A stretch of 64,000 nucleotides of DNA from Oncomelania hupensis (GCA_036898135.1 CM072511.1:30200182-30264181); one strand, 5' to 3'. Shown: positions 35,011 through 45,689, counted from the stretch's first letter. Notes: generated by a model from the sequence alone, not told the origin. Made by a program: numbers and translations.

Positions 35011-37192
35011 TTTTTATATATTAAACACAAACTTATAATTGGTTCTTGTAATTGTCAAGGGCTTTCAGATTTTCAAAAAAGACGTGATGTTTTCCAGTTT
35101 TTAAGACAAAAACAATTTTCAATATACTTTCTAAATGACACTCATTTTAAATCTTCCGTTGAAAAACAAATAAGAGCTGAATGGGGATTTGAATGCTGTT
35201 TTGCGTCTAATAATTCACAATCTAGAGGAGTGGCAATACTGTTTAATAATAATTTTGACTTCAAAATTGAGAAGGTTATAAAAGACTTAGATGGAAATTA
35301 TTTAATTGTTAAATTAAAAACAATAAATCAAAATATCGTTTTAGTTAATATTTATGGCCCCAATAGAGATAATCCAGACTTCTATAAAAAAAATACAAGA
35401 TTGTCTAATTGAATTTGCAGATTGTCCTATTATTATGGCAGGAGATTGGAATCTGGTTTTAAATCCCTCAGTAGATTATCAGAATTATAAGCATATAAAT
35501 AATCCAAAAGCTCAAGAAATAGTTATTGAATTAAGTGCAAATTTTCAACTTATTGACATATGGCGTGAAATAAATCCTGAAATGAAACGTTTTACTTGGC
35601 GTAGAACTAATCCAAGCCAGCAGGCCAGATTAGATTTTTTCCTAATTTCAGAGAACCTTTTAACATGTGTTAAGCATGCATTTTGTATGGTTACAGAAGC
35701 GACCACTCACTTATTAGTTTGGAAATTGAATTCACAAAAGAAAACAAACACACAAGCTCTTGGAAATTCAATTCATCTTTATTGAAGGATTTTAGGTACG
35801 CGCAAGAAATTAATAAACTGATACAAGATACTATAATATACTATGCAGCTACACCTTACAACATGCAAGATCTAAGTACAATACTATTACAAGACATACA
35901 ATTTACTATTTCAGACCAGTTATTCTTGGATGTCCTATTAATGAACATACGCAGTAAAACAATTGAGTTTAGTTCAAAAAAGAAAAAAGACAATCAAAAA
36001 CAAGAATTTAATTTATTAAAAGATATTGAAAACTTAGAGAAAATGGCAATTAGGTCAGATTCTGAAAACGAGGAATTGCAAGAAAAAAAACAAAGCCTAG
36101 CTAACCTTAGACAACTTAAAATGGAAGGCATATTGCTTCGATCAAAAGCAAAATGGGCATCACAGGGTGAAAAAATAAATAAATACTACTGCAATTTAGA
36201 AAAGCGACATTATATAAGTAAACAAATGTTCAAGTTAACTACTAATGATGGACAGTCTCTTGAAGATACAGAAGACATGTTAAATGAAACTAAGAATTTT
36301 TTTCAAAATCTGTATTCGGAAAGACCTGTAGAAAAAGTAGTTATAGAGGATTATGTAAAAACACTACCTAAATTGACAAAAGATAAAGCCGAAACGCTTG
36401 AAGGATTAATAACTATACAGGAAGCCTCATGTGCTTTAAAGAATATGTCTAATGGTAAGAGCCCAGGAACTGATGGTCTGACCGTTGATTTTTTCAAATT
36501 TTTTTGGCAGAAAATAGGAACGCTCGTTATAAGATCTCTAAATGAAGGATTTACTAAGGGAGAAATGTCTATTACACAAAGAGAAGGTCTAATTATTTGT
36601 ATTCCAAAAGGGGACAAATCAAGAGAGTATTTGAAAAATTGGCGCCCCATTTCTCTATTAAATGTTACATATAAAATTGGTTCTTCATGCATTGCAAATC
36701 GAATAAAAACAGTACTTCCTATGTTAATAAATGAAGACCAAACAGGATTTATCGCTGGAAGATATATTGGAGATAATTTACGTTGCATTTATGATCTTAT
36801 TCATTATTTAGATACTCAAAATATGCCTGGCCTGTTGGTTTCGATTGACTTCGAAAAAGCGTTCGACTCTGTGAACTGGAATTTCATGAATTTGGTTTTA
36901 GAACATTTCGGCTTTGGAAAGGATATATGCAAATGGATATCGGCCTTTTACAATAATATAAAATCTTCTGTAACTGTAAATGGGAAAACTTCAAGACAAT
37001 TTAATATTAATCGTGGATGCCGTCAAGGAGATCCAATCTCCCCATACTTATTTATTTTATGCGTAGAAATCTTAGCTTGTAAAATTAGGGAGGACGATGA
37101 AATCATTGGCATAACTGTATCTAACACACAGTTTAAAATAAATCAATTTGCTGATGATACTACGCTGATTTTAGATGGACAAAAACACTCAT
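35011..37192 (+). pseudogene. Tx1/L1-like ORF2, endonuclease and RT (5' part, frameshifted)
   Basis: The N-terminal apurinic-type endonuclease begins with 'IGSCNCQGLSD'; no ATG is obvious upstream of it. A frameshift in an A run near 35388-35395 splits the endonuclease. A second shift near 35695 precedes 'YRSDHSLISLEIEF', the SDH catalytic motif. From there the frame is open through the RT: 'NGKSPGTDGL', 'IPKGDKSREYLKNWRPISLLN', 'SIDFEKAFDSVNW', 'GCRQGDPISPYLF' and 'QFADDTT'. It is then cut by the RTE insertion after 'GQKHS'. Confidence 0.88.
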
Positions 37193-40100
37193 CCTATCCT
37201 ATCCTATCCTATCCTGTCCCATAACCCGAAGGTCGTAGGGGCACCACAGATGATCGCTTAACCAGCATACTCCATCTTTCTCTGTCCTCAGCAGCCCTCA
37301 TGGCTTCGCTCAGTGTCAAACCAGTCCATTCTCGAATGTTGTCCTCCCACCTCTTTTTCGGTCTCCCCCTTCTTCTACCTCCTTGCACTGTGCCTTGCAG
37401 AATGGTCTTTGCAAGGCCTGATGATCTGGTGACGTGGCCATACCATCGGAGTTTCCGTTTCTTCACCACTGTGAGCAGGTCATCGTGTTGTCCAATGGCT
37501 TGTGTGATGGTCTGTCGGACTTCAACGTTGGTGATGTGTTGGGTATAGGAAATGCACTGAAGTCTTCTGTAGCACCTCATCTCCATGCTTTGTATTCTTC
37601 GTTGGAGATCTGCTGTGAGGGTCCATGCTTCGCAAGCATATAGGAAGATGGAGATGACCAGAGAGCGCAGCAGTCTTACTTTGGAATGTAGACTGATGGT
37701 TCTGTCTTTCCAAATGGGCTTCAACCTTGTCAGGGCAGCAGTTGTTTGTGCGATCCTGGAGAGGACTTCCTGTCGAGACCCATTGTCTGACACAATGGCT
37801 CCTAAATATTTGAAGCTGTGCACTGTGTTGAGGGATTGGCCTTGTACTTTGATGTCCGTGTTGATGCCATTGGTGTTGTTGGTCATCATTTTGGTCTTCT
37901 CTGCACTTATTTCCATTCCATAAGCTCTGGAGGTGGTGTCAAGCCTCTGTACAAGCTGTTCAAGTTCTTGTTCCTCTCCAGCCAATCCATCAATATCATC
38001 CGCAAAACGAAGATTGGAGATTGCTCTGCCCCCTATGCTGACTGTGCCTTCGTGATCTGCAAGAGCATCTGACATGATGCGCTCTAGGAAGATGTTGAAG
38101 AGTGTTGGAGAGAGTAGGCATCCTTGACGCACACCGATTGTTGTTCTGAACCAGTTCCCGATGACGCTGTTATGGAGGACTGCACTGGTAGCCTTGTCAT
38201 ACAGGCTTTTGATGACTTCTATAATTTTAGGGCTGATGTTGTACACTTTCATGGTTGCCCATAGAGCTGCATGCCAGACTCGGTCAAATGCCTTCTTGAA
38301 GTCTATGAACACATGATATAGATGTTGTTGGTGCTGTAGGTATTTCTCACAGATTATTCTGAGGTTGAAAATCTGTTCAGTGGTACTTCGCCCTGCCATG
38401 AATCCTGCTTGTTCTTCAGCTATGATTTGTTCAGCTTGTGGTTTCAACCTGTTGAGTATTATTTTCAGGAGGACCTTGCTGGGATGGCTGATGAGGCTGA
38501 TGGTGCGGTAATTTTCACACTCCTGAAGGTTACCTTTTTTGGGAAGAGTGATGACAAGCGACTGGGTCCATGGTGTAGGCCATTCCCCACTCTGCCAGAT
38601 CTTGTTACAGATAATGGTGAGAGCATCAGTCATCGCTTCTCCTCCTGCTTGTAGCAGTTCCGCTGGTATGTTGTCCACTCCCGCTGACTTCCCTTTCTTC
38701 AGCGATTGCACTGCTGCCTCAACTTCTTCCCGGAGAATTGGGAGGATTTCTTCTTCTTCTCTGCTCTCGGGACATGCTAGAACTGATGGGTCTCCATTTG
38801 GTGTATGGTTGTAAAGGTCAGAGCAGTACTCTGTCCATCTGTCCAAGACTTCTTGTTCTTCTGTAAGGCAAATGCCAGACTTGCTTTGGATAGTGGAGAC
38901 TTTGGGCTGTTTAACACTTGTCAGCCGCTTCACAGTCTGGTAGGCCTTCTTGCTGTTGTTCTTGTTCAGATTGTTCTCTATTTCCTGGCATTGATCTTCT
39001 ATCCAGTTCTCCTTTGCTGTGCGCATGCCTTTTCGGATGTCATTGTTGATTTTTCGGTAGACATCAGCTCCCTGTGAGGTGTTCTTTTTCTTTTTTAACT
39101 CTCTTCGTTTATCACACAGATCCAAAAGTTCAGGTGTGATCCACGGCTTCTTCTTTGGTCGGTGCTTGCCAAGGATCTCAGTGGCGGCATCTGTTACAGC
39201 TGAGTTGAAGGTATTGGTCATGGTGTTGACATCTACTTCGCCTGCCCCCAAAATAAGCAGTGGTGCAAATTTCCCTCCAATTGTGGCCTGAAATATTTTT
39301 GCTACCTCCGGGTCTTGCAGTTTGTCCAGGTCGAACTTCAGCCTAGTGCACTTTGCTGTATTTACTCTCTTCAAATGGATCCGGAAAGACATCATCACGA
39401 GATCGTGGTCACTTCCAATGTCTGCTCCTGGAAAAGTGCGTGTCCTGCCAATGTTGATGCTTGATCTGAAGCGTTTCTTGACCATGATGTAGTCGATCTG
39501 GTTGTGATGTTCCCCGCCGGGACTGTGCCATGTCCATCGTCTGGATTTTTTGTGGAGACCAAGCGTGTTTGCCAGTACCAGATTGTTGTATCTGGCAAAC
39601 TCCAATAGCCTCAGACCCCTGTCATTTGTCTCGTTGTTGCAGTGGGGTCCGCATGTGTCTCCCCAGTTGTGGTGCGCATCTTGGCCAACCTTGGCATTCC
39701 AGTCGCCTTGCACTATGACTATGTCCTTCTTCGGCACTTGGTCAAGGACCGCCTGTATATTTTCATAAAAATCCTCCACTTCGCTGTCTTCATAGTCTGA
39801 TGTTGGGGCATAGGCCTGGATGATGGTAATGTTGAAAGGGGTTGCTCTCAGACGGATGGTAATGAGTCTACTGGAGACTGGGCGGCAACCCATGACAGTG
39901 GCTAGAATGTTCTTGTGGACCAAGAATCCAACGCCGTGTTCGTGCCTGTCATCTCTACCGCTGAAATAGAGCTTGTGGCCTTTGTCAGTCGTTGTTTCAC
40001 CTAGGCCTTTCCAGCGCAGTTCGCTGATACCTAGAACGTTCCATCGATAGTGGTCCAGCTCGTGGGCCAGTTCTTCTAATTTTCCTTCCGCAGTTAGGGT

Positions 40101-40540
40101 CCTGACATTCCAGGTTCCTATGACGATGTTGTTTCTCGTGCGGATCTTGCTAATTTGTCCATCAGTAGCATACTTTTCACCTCCGTCCTGGTGGCCAACG
40201 GAAGGCGCGGTCCTTGTGTAGCCGGGCGACGACCGATCCGGCATGGAATTAGTGGATAGCCTCATCATGTGTTGTGTCTTGGGCAAAAAAAAAAAGACCT
40301 GGCAGGGCCCAATCCTCTCCAGGCTGTTGGCCACAGCCGAAATCCACGAATACAGTGTGGCTCGCCTTGGCCCTGAGCACGTGGTCGTTGAACCTGTAGT
40401 AACGTGAGGTTCCTCCGCCCTGGCCGGTGACTTCTGTGTAGAAGACTTTCGCCCAGTGATGCCGTGCTAACATCACCCCTTTTAGTCGCCTCTTACGACA
40501 CGCCGGGAAACGTTGGGTCTATTCTATTTGCCCGAACCCA
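37193..40540 (-). mobile_element. Near-full-length RTE-like LINE nested in Tx1 ORF2
   Basis: The insertion is bounded on the left by its 3' tail (TATCC)n and on the right by a 5' end starting TGGGTTCGGGCAAATAG on the minus strand. The host ORF2 reads without a frame change from 37192 into 40544 if CAT (37190-37192 and 40541-40543) is taken as the duplicated target. Length is 3348 bp. Seven other fragments of this family lie in the window. Protein similarity to BovB/RTE endonuclease-RT ('GTWNVRTL', 'ILGISELRW') places it in the RTE group. Confidence 0.9.
37209..40268 (-). CDS. RTE-like endonuclease/reverse transcriptase, 1019 aa, intact
   Basis: The first in-frame ATG is at 40268-40266 and the frame runs without a stop to 37209. 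The endonuclease (about residues 50-300) has 'GTWNVRTL', 'ISELRWKG', 'QGDWNAKVG' and a catalytic 'GSDHDL'. The RT (about 490-780) has 'KSAGVDNIPAELL', 'FIDFKKAFDRVWH' near 650, 'GVRQGCLLSPTLFN' and 'RFADDID' near 750. The C-terminus ends in 'RWYGHVTRSS..' and 'GRPKKRWEDNIREWTG'. All key motifs are present, so this copy could encode active protein. An 11-base A/T run at 40282-40292 joins an overlapping upstream frame (40476-40249), so the natural start is uncertain. Confidence 0.9.
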   Translation of the reverse strand: MMRLSTNSMPDRSSPGYTRTAPSVGHQDGGEKYATDGQISKIRTRNNIVIGTWNVRTLTAEGKLEELAHELDHYRWNVLGISELRWKGLGETTTDKGHKLYFSGRDDRHEHGVGFLVHKNILATVMGCRPVSSRLITIRLRATPFNITIIQAYAPTSDYEDSEVEDFYENIQAVLDQVPKKDIVIVQGDWNAKVGQDAHHNWGDTCGPHCNNETNDRGLRLLEFARYNNLVLANTLGLHKKSRRWTWHSPGGEHHNQIDYIMVKKRFRSSINIGRTRTFPGADIGSDHDLVMMSFRIHLKRVNTAKCTRLKFDLDKLQDPEVAKIFQATIGGKFAPLLILGAGEVDVNTMTNTFNSAVTDAATEILGKHRPKKKPWITPELLDLCDKRRELKKKKNTSQGADVYRKINNDIRKGMRTAKENWIEDQCQEIENNLNKNNSKKAYQTVKRLTSVKQPKVSTIQSKSGICLTEEQEVLDRWTEYCSDLYNHTPNGDPSVLACPESREEEEILPILREEVEAAVQSLKKGKSAGVDNIPAELLQAGGEAMTDALTIICNKIWQSGEWPTPWTQSLVITLPKKGNLQECENYRTISLISHPSKVLLKIILNRLKPQAEQIIAEEQAGFMAGRSTTEQIFNLRIICEKYLQHQQHLYHVFIDFKKAFDRVWHAALWATMKVYNISPKIIEVIKSLYDKATSAVLHNSVIGNWFRTTIGVRQGCLLSPTLFNIFLERIMSDALADHEGTVSIGGRAISNLRFADDIDGLAGEEQELEQLVQRLDTTSRAYGMEISAEKTKMMTNNTNGINTDIKVQGQSLNTVHSFKYLGAIVSDNGSRQEVLSRIAQTTAALTRLKPIWKDRTISLHSKVRLLRSLVISIFLYACEAWTLTADLQRRIQSMEMRCYRRLQCISYTQHITNVEVRQTITQAIGQHDDLLTVVKKRKLRWYGHVTRSSGLAKTILQGTVQGGRRRGRPKKRWEDNIREWTGLTLSEAMRAAEDRERWSMLVKRSSVVPLRPSGYGTG

Positions 40541-42152
40541 CATATGAAAAATTATTTCAAACATTAGAAAGTTTTGAAAAAATGTCGGGGTTAAAACTTA
40601 ATTATGATAAAACACTTAATGTTTGGCTTGGTAGTAAACGAAATTCTAAAGAAATTTTTTTAACCATATGAAAATGGAATGGAATCCACCAACATTCAAA
40701 ATACTTGGTCTATGGTTTACTAACAATTTAGAGGGCATGGCGAATTTAAACTTTGCAGAAAAAATGATGGAAATACGAGTTCTGTTTTTAACTTGGATTA
40801 AAAGAACAAGTACACCTTTGGGCAGAGTAGCTGTCTTAAAATCACTTATTCTTTCCAAACGTGTGTACTTGTGGTTGATACTTCCCAATCCACCTGACGA
40901 AATGATAAAAGAATTGCAAAAGATGTGCTTTGAATTTATTTGGGATAATAAAAAAGATAAAGTGAAAAGAAATACTGCAATTCGTAATATAAAACAAGGT
41001 GGACTGGGCGTCCCGTCCATAAAACTATTTATTTGTTCATTGAAGATGTCATGGATTAAGAAATTATACAAAGATCAGCCAAAATGGTATAACATTTTAC
41101 ACACTTATTGCCCTGAGAATGAGATAGATAATATTCAAAAATTTGGCCCGCATTATATATGTAAAAGTTTTATGAATTCTTTTTGGACAGACACATTCTC
41201 TGCGTATAGAGATTTTTTTAATAAAGTACAGCCTCAAAATAGTTAAGAAATATTAATTGAGCCAATTTTTTGGAATAATAAATTTAAGATAGAAAACAAG
41301 ATGTTTTGTTATAAACATTGGACAGATAAAAATATTTATTTTGTTAAAGATTTATTGAAGGAAAATGGAACATTTTATACATATTTACAGTTTAAACAAA
41401 AATACAATATAAGAACAAATTTTCTAGAGTATTACAGTTGTCTTGGCTCAATTAAGGAATATCTCAAAACAACAGATATAGAAATTGAAGATAAATCTTT
41501 TAATGAAGAAACCAAAGCATACTCTATGATGATTAAATCACCCAAACGTTCTAGAACATTTTATGATATATTGGTTCCTAAAATTAATATCTCGAATCCT
41601 TGTAAAAAATGGCAAGATATTATTGAGGAAGAAATAAATTGGGACAAGGTTTACTTGGCAATCTACAAATTGAAAGAAATTAGATTACGATGGTTTCAGA
41701 TGAAAATTGTATTTAGAATATTAGTAACAAATTCAATTCTTAAAGAAATGGGTATTACAGAAAGTAACCAATGTTCTTTCTGTCAAAGAGATAAAGATAC
41801 AATTCTTCACTACCTATGGTCTTGTCCATACTCATATACATTTTGGAACGATTTAGAAAGACATTTGAAAGAAAAATGTGTTCATATAAGTAGACTGAGT
41901 TTTTCAAAATGCCTAGTTTTATTTGGTTGTGAAAATAATGTTCAAACAGATGACATCCTTAGTTTCATACTAATACATGCAAAATACTATATATACAAAT
42001 GCCGTTTCAGTGGGTCAAAACCTCATTTAAATATATTCTTGCGATATCTGAAATATCAATATCAGATAGATGAACATGTACACAAAATGGAACTACAATA
42101 CCATCTTTTTTGCCAGAAATGGCTTTTGTACAATGATATTTTTGATGTTTGA
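40541..42152 (+). pseudogene. Tx1/L1-like ORF2, 3' part after the insertion
   Basis: Continues the RT thumb with 'LESFEKMSGLKLNYDKT' and 'WNPPTFKILGLWF'. A frame change occurs between them, near 40660-40670, and an in-frame TAA at 41244-41246 interrupts the frame before it resumes to 42152. Near the C-terminus 'CSFCQRDKDTILHYLWSC' is the Cys-rich knuckle common to L1-type ORF2 proteins. The copy is inactive independently of the nested insert. Confidence 0.85.
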
Positions 42153-42297
42153 AATATACATTTCTAAGAAAAATTTAATATGTTAAAACATGTGATATAT
42201 GCACTGTTAAGACTTACTACTGACTGCAACATCATCACCTTCATTCTGTACTGACTCACCTCATTCTAATTCATACCTGTACAAAAAAATGAAAAAA

Positions 42298-42540
42298 AAA
42301 ATTATGCAAATTGAGTGACGTAATCATGATGACGTCACCTTTACTTTTATTTTATTTTTTTTACATTTCCTTTCAACTTTTATGTAATGAGTGTGTACAG
42401 AAGTGTTGAGCCTTAGTCAAAACTTATGTATATCGAGTGACGTCACCGTGGTGACGTAATAGTTGTATTTTCATTTTGTTATTTAATTTGCGCTCTTTTC
42501 TCTGAAACTAATGGACGCATTTCTATTAAAACTAAATTTA
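42298..42540 (+). repeat. TGACGTCA-rich repeat, right part
   Basis: Continuation of 31655-32219 after the Tx1 insertion: 'gagtgacgtaatcatgatga' 'cgtcacc' and 'atcgagtgacgtcaccgtgg' 'tgacgtaat'. It ends in a short (TTAG)n run at 42538-42560. Confidence 0.75.
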
Positions 42541-42541
42541 G

Positions 42542-42578
42542 TTAGTTAGTTAGTTAGTTAGTGTGTGTTTGTGTGTGC

Positions 42579-42613
<35 letters not shown>

Positions 42614-42650
42614 AGCGAGTAAACTCTGCACCACCCGTAAGGTCCAGCTC

Positions 42651-42730
<80 letters not shown>

Positions 42731-42752
42731 GTTGTTGTTGTTGTTGTTGTTA
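42542..42752. repeat. (TTAG)n, (GA)n, (TTA)n, (TTG)n arrays
   Basis: A cluster of simple repeats: TTAG at 42538-42561, GA at 42584-42611, TTA at 42653-42730 and TTG at 42730-42750. Confidence 0.95.
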
Positions 42753-42759
42753 TTAACTC

Positions 42760-43185
42760 GAATCGTTCTGCCTCGTATTGTTAAGAACGGGAAACCGGAA
42801 AGTGTTTGACTCACCCTCTCAACTTCCCCACCCCGCCCCCTTCCATCCAACCTCTCACCCGCCCACCCACACAAACACATCCTACTTCCACCCTCCGCTT
42901 TCATCGCCGTTCTTACTCTTTATGTGTCCCCCTCAGCTAATTAACAGCTTCGTCAAGTTTCGCATCTATTGTCCAGTTGAAAGCCTGTTAATTAGTCGTA
43001 ACTATTTTTGTGTTCTGGACTGTCTGCACAATTATCTTTAAAAATGTAGGTGCATCACAGACGTTATTAACCTTTGTTTGTGTTGGAATATTTAGCACCC
43101 TCATTTATGTGTCTTGGTTGGTTGTTTCATGTTTCTGCCATTTAAATTGCGGTTTTTTGTTTTTTTGTTTTTTTGTTCCCGAGCG
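42760..43185. other. Intergenic sequence, nothing recognised
   Basis: C-rich stretch at 42820-42930, otherwise unremarkable. Confidence 0.4.
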
Positions 43186-43187
43186 AT

Positions 43188-43440
43188 TTCTAGGGAGGCA
43201 CGGTGGCCTAATGGTAGAGCTTTGGCTTGCGGATCGGAAGGTCCCGGGTTCGAGCCCAGGCCGGGGCATTATGTTGTGTCCTTGGGAAAGACACTTTACT
43301 CCCGTTTCCTACTCCATGCGCCCAAAGGCTGCGGGTGGGCGTCTCGGGCGGCTTGAGGTAGATCCTGTATCGGCCAGCGTCGTGAGCAGCTCTTGAGCTG
43401 GAAAAGCGCTATATAAGAACTATTAAATAAAATAAATAAA
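43188..43440 (+). mobile_element. tRNA-derived SINE with L2-type tail, full length
   Basis: A box 'ggtggcctaatggtagagc' and B box 'gggttcgagcccagg' about 45 bp apart, a body with 'gtccttgggaaagacacttt', and a tail 'gagcagctcttgagctggaa' then 'aagcgctatataagaac', followed by (AAAT)n. The tail resembles L2-clade LINE 3' ends, so an L2-type RT is the probable mobilising enzyme. Similar tails occur at 1.06, 14.06, 15.5 and 62.7 kb. Confidence 0.85.
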
Positions 43441-43499
43441 TAGTATGTAATTAGAGTGCACAGGAGCCTTGAACCTAAAACAAAACGTCATTGTGATGA

Positions 43500-43500
43500 C

Positions 43501-43552
<52 letters not shown>

Positions 43553-43583
43553 TAATAATAATAATACTCTTTATAATAATATA

Positions 43584-43680
<97 letters not shown>

Positions 43681-43735
43681 GAATAATAAAAATAAAAATA
43701 TATTATTATAAAGAGTATTATTATTATTATTATTA

Positions 43736-43783
<48 letters not shown>
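43500..43783. repeat. Large inverted repeat within ATA/TTA arrays
   Basis: Left arm: (ATA)n, a single AAC unit, (AAT)n, 'actctttataataatatatt' 'tttatt' (about 43501-43590). The right arm (about 43690-43782) is the reverse complement, including the single off-register GTT unit. The loop is mostly (TTA)n. Confidence 0.88.
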
Positions 43784-43784
<1 letters not shown>

Positions 43785-43910
43785 ATCATCATCATCATCA
43801 TCATTATCATCCTCCTCTTAAATATTGTTTTAGCTGCATGTTTATAGAATTAGCCTATCACAGATGTAATAAAGTCAGTGCAGAGCTCAGTAACAATAGA
43901 CCAACCGTCA

Positions 43911-43911
43911 C

Positions 43912-43978
<67 letters not shown>

Positions 43979-44280
43979 AAAAAAAGAAAGAAAGGAAGGA
44001 ATAATGACAGAAAGAAATAAAGGAAGAATGACAGAAGGAAAGAAAGGAAGAAGGACAGAAAGAAATAAAGAAAGAAAGAAAGAAAGAAAGAAAGAAAAAA
44101 AGAAAGAAAGAAAGGAAGAAAAGACAAAAAAGGAAGGAAGAACGAAAGACGGGAAAGAAGACAGAATTAGAGAAAGACAGAAAAAAAGAAGAAAGAAAGG
44201 AAAAAAAGAAAGACATGACAAGAGGAAGGAAGTAAGAAAGAAAGAGAACCTAAATAGAGACAAAGAAAGAGTGAGTGAGT

Positions 44281-44312
<32 letters not shown>
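43911..44312. repeat. (GAAA)n tract and (GA)n
   Basis: About 370 bp of imperfect GAAA repeats ending in GA repeats. Poly-Lys/Glu and Ser/Phe frames are artefacts. Confidence 0.95.
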
Positions 44313-44313
<1 letters not shown>

Positions 44314-44424
44314 CTTTGGCGAATGAGGGTATTGACATGACATAGTATAACACCAACGGTTTTGTAATTCCTAACAAAGATGTATGTGGACTCACGCGTA
44401 TTACGATACATATAAAAAGTGGTA

Positions 44425-45505
44425 CATATTACTTCTGTTTTGCTAATTGAGGCATTAACCTCGGCAATTGCCCATCCTATTTCTTGGCCCGATAAGTTCG
44501 ACGGTTATTTCCTCTCGGTACTTTTCACGCTCTACACAAACGACTGCAGAGGAACTGACGCCACACCAGTCATAAAGTACTCGGACGATTCTGCTTTTGA
44601 GGACCTGTCCAATTCAAATGCTGTGTATTTCTCTGCAGCTGATAGGTTCAGCTCCTGGTGCAAACAAAACTATCTGTCAAGAAAACTAAGGAACTGGTAA
44701 TTGACTTTCGTAAAAACAACGCTCTCATTCCAGACCTTGTCATTGATGGTGTTACAGTCGAGAGAGTCACTCATTACAAATACCTGGGAACCATCATTGA
44801 CGAGAAACTGAACTTCACTGCAAACACCCAGGCCATCCACAAAAAATGTCAGTCTAGAATTTACTGCCTTCAAAAACTTCGAAATCTCCAAGTCAGTAGC
44901 CGCATCCTTCAGACGTTTTACTCTTCTTTTATTGAGTCCGTTCTTACCTTTTCTTTTATCTGCTGGTATGGAAGTTTGTGTGTAAAAAACAAAAGTATGC
45001 TGGATCGAGTGGTGAAAGTCTGTGGGAGGGTTAGGTGAGTGAAACAATAAAGTCTGCAGGTGTTGTATGAAAGACGTGTTGTGCGGAAAGCCAGTTGCTT
45101 TGTGCTGGATAGCACTCATGTGCTTGCGCACCACTTCCAGCTCCTGCCTTCTGGAAGGCGCTACCAAACACCAAGAGTCAGAACTCTCAGAACGAAAAAC
45201 AGTTGTATTCCCAAGGCTGTCTCATTACTTAATAAATGACATGTGTGTGTGTGCGTGTGTGTGTGTAAGTGTGTTTGCCCAAAATAATTTCATTTAACAT
45301 TAATGCTGTCGTTTAATGTTAGCACGCATAAGTGTAATTATATTCATGTGTGACTGTGCATTTTTATCCTCATTGTCATTATGATTGTTATTATTATTGT
45401 GATGTTTATTCCTTGTTGATTGTAATTGTACACCACAATGTAATTTCTTGTAAAAGATAATAAAGTTGTCTTATCTTATCTTATCTTATCTTATCTTACC
45501 TTATG
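44425..45505 (+). mobile_element. CR1/Rex-like LINE, 5'-truncated, (TTATC)n tail
   Basis: Frames 44419-44700 and 44658-45038 carry RT pieces: 'SVLFTLYTNDC', 'VIKYSDDSA' (a FADD-box variant with Ser), 'KKTKELVIDFRK', 'VTHYKYLGTIID' and 'SFICWYGSL'. The end encodes 'ASCFVLDSTH', 'HHFQLLPSGRRYQTP'. A 3' UTR with 'aataaagttgtcttatctta' ends in (TTATC)n. At least two frameshifts are present. It belongs to the Jockey superfamily (CR1/Rex/L2 branches cannot be separated here). A second copy is at 48326-48957. Confidence 0.82.
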
Positions 45506-45557
45506 TACGGGAAAGAAAACACTACTTAACGGTATAAAATGATAGATCCGGATTTAT

Positions 45558-45688
45558 GAATGCACATTGAAGTTTATTAACGTGTCTACACCCACCATTG
45601 GCGAATGGCAGCCGAGGATAACCATTCTCAGAGAAGAAGGGATATGGACCTCAATCAACACTGAACCACCAGAACAATAAAACTTGTT
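45558..45688 (-). mobile_element. SINE family S5, 3' part
   Basis: On the minus strand: 'ggtggttcagtgttgattga', 'ggttatcctcggctgccatt' and 'cgccaatggtgggtgt', ending in 'acgttaataaactt'. Same body as the minus-strand SINE at 59578-59845. Confidence 0.65.
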
Positions 45689-45689
45689 C

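Larger units (their letters stand above)
32220..42297 (+). mobile_element. Full-length Tx1/L1-like LINE, interrupted by an RTE LINE
   Basis: The element starts at GGACTTCCGG and ends in an A-rich tail. It is flanked by a direct repeat AAAATTATGCAAATTG (32204-32219 and 42298-42313; 13 bp excluding A's shared with the tail). Order: short 5' UTR, ORF1 (32279-32914), duplicated spacer, ORF2 (35011-37192 joined to 40541-42152). The 'FIAGRYIGDNLR' and 'SIDFEKAFDSVNW' RT motifs with 'FADDTT' and the long A tail fit the Tx1 branch of L1. Without the nested insert and one spacer copy it is about 5.7 kb, a normal length for the clade. Confidence 0.88.

Noticed and set aside
36351..36788. 145-codon minus-strand frame
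   Set aside because: Antisense of the Tx1 ORF2 reverse transcriptase.
43205..43265. A tRNA gene
   Set aside because: Boxes A and B are present but the acceptor stem does not close, and the sequence runs into a SINE body with an L2-type tail.
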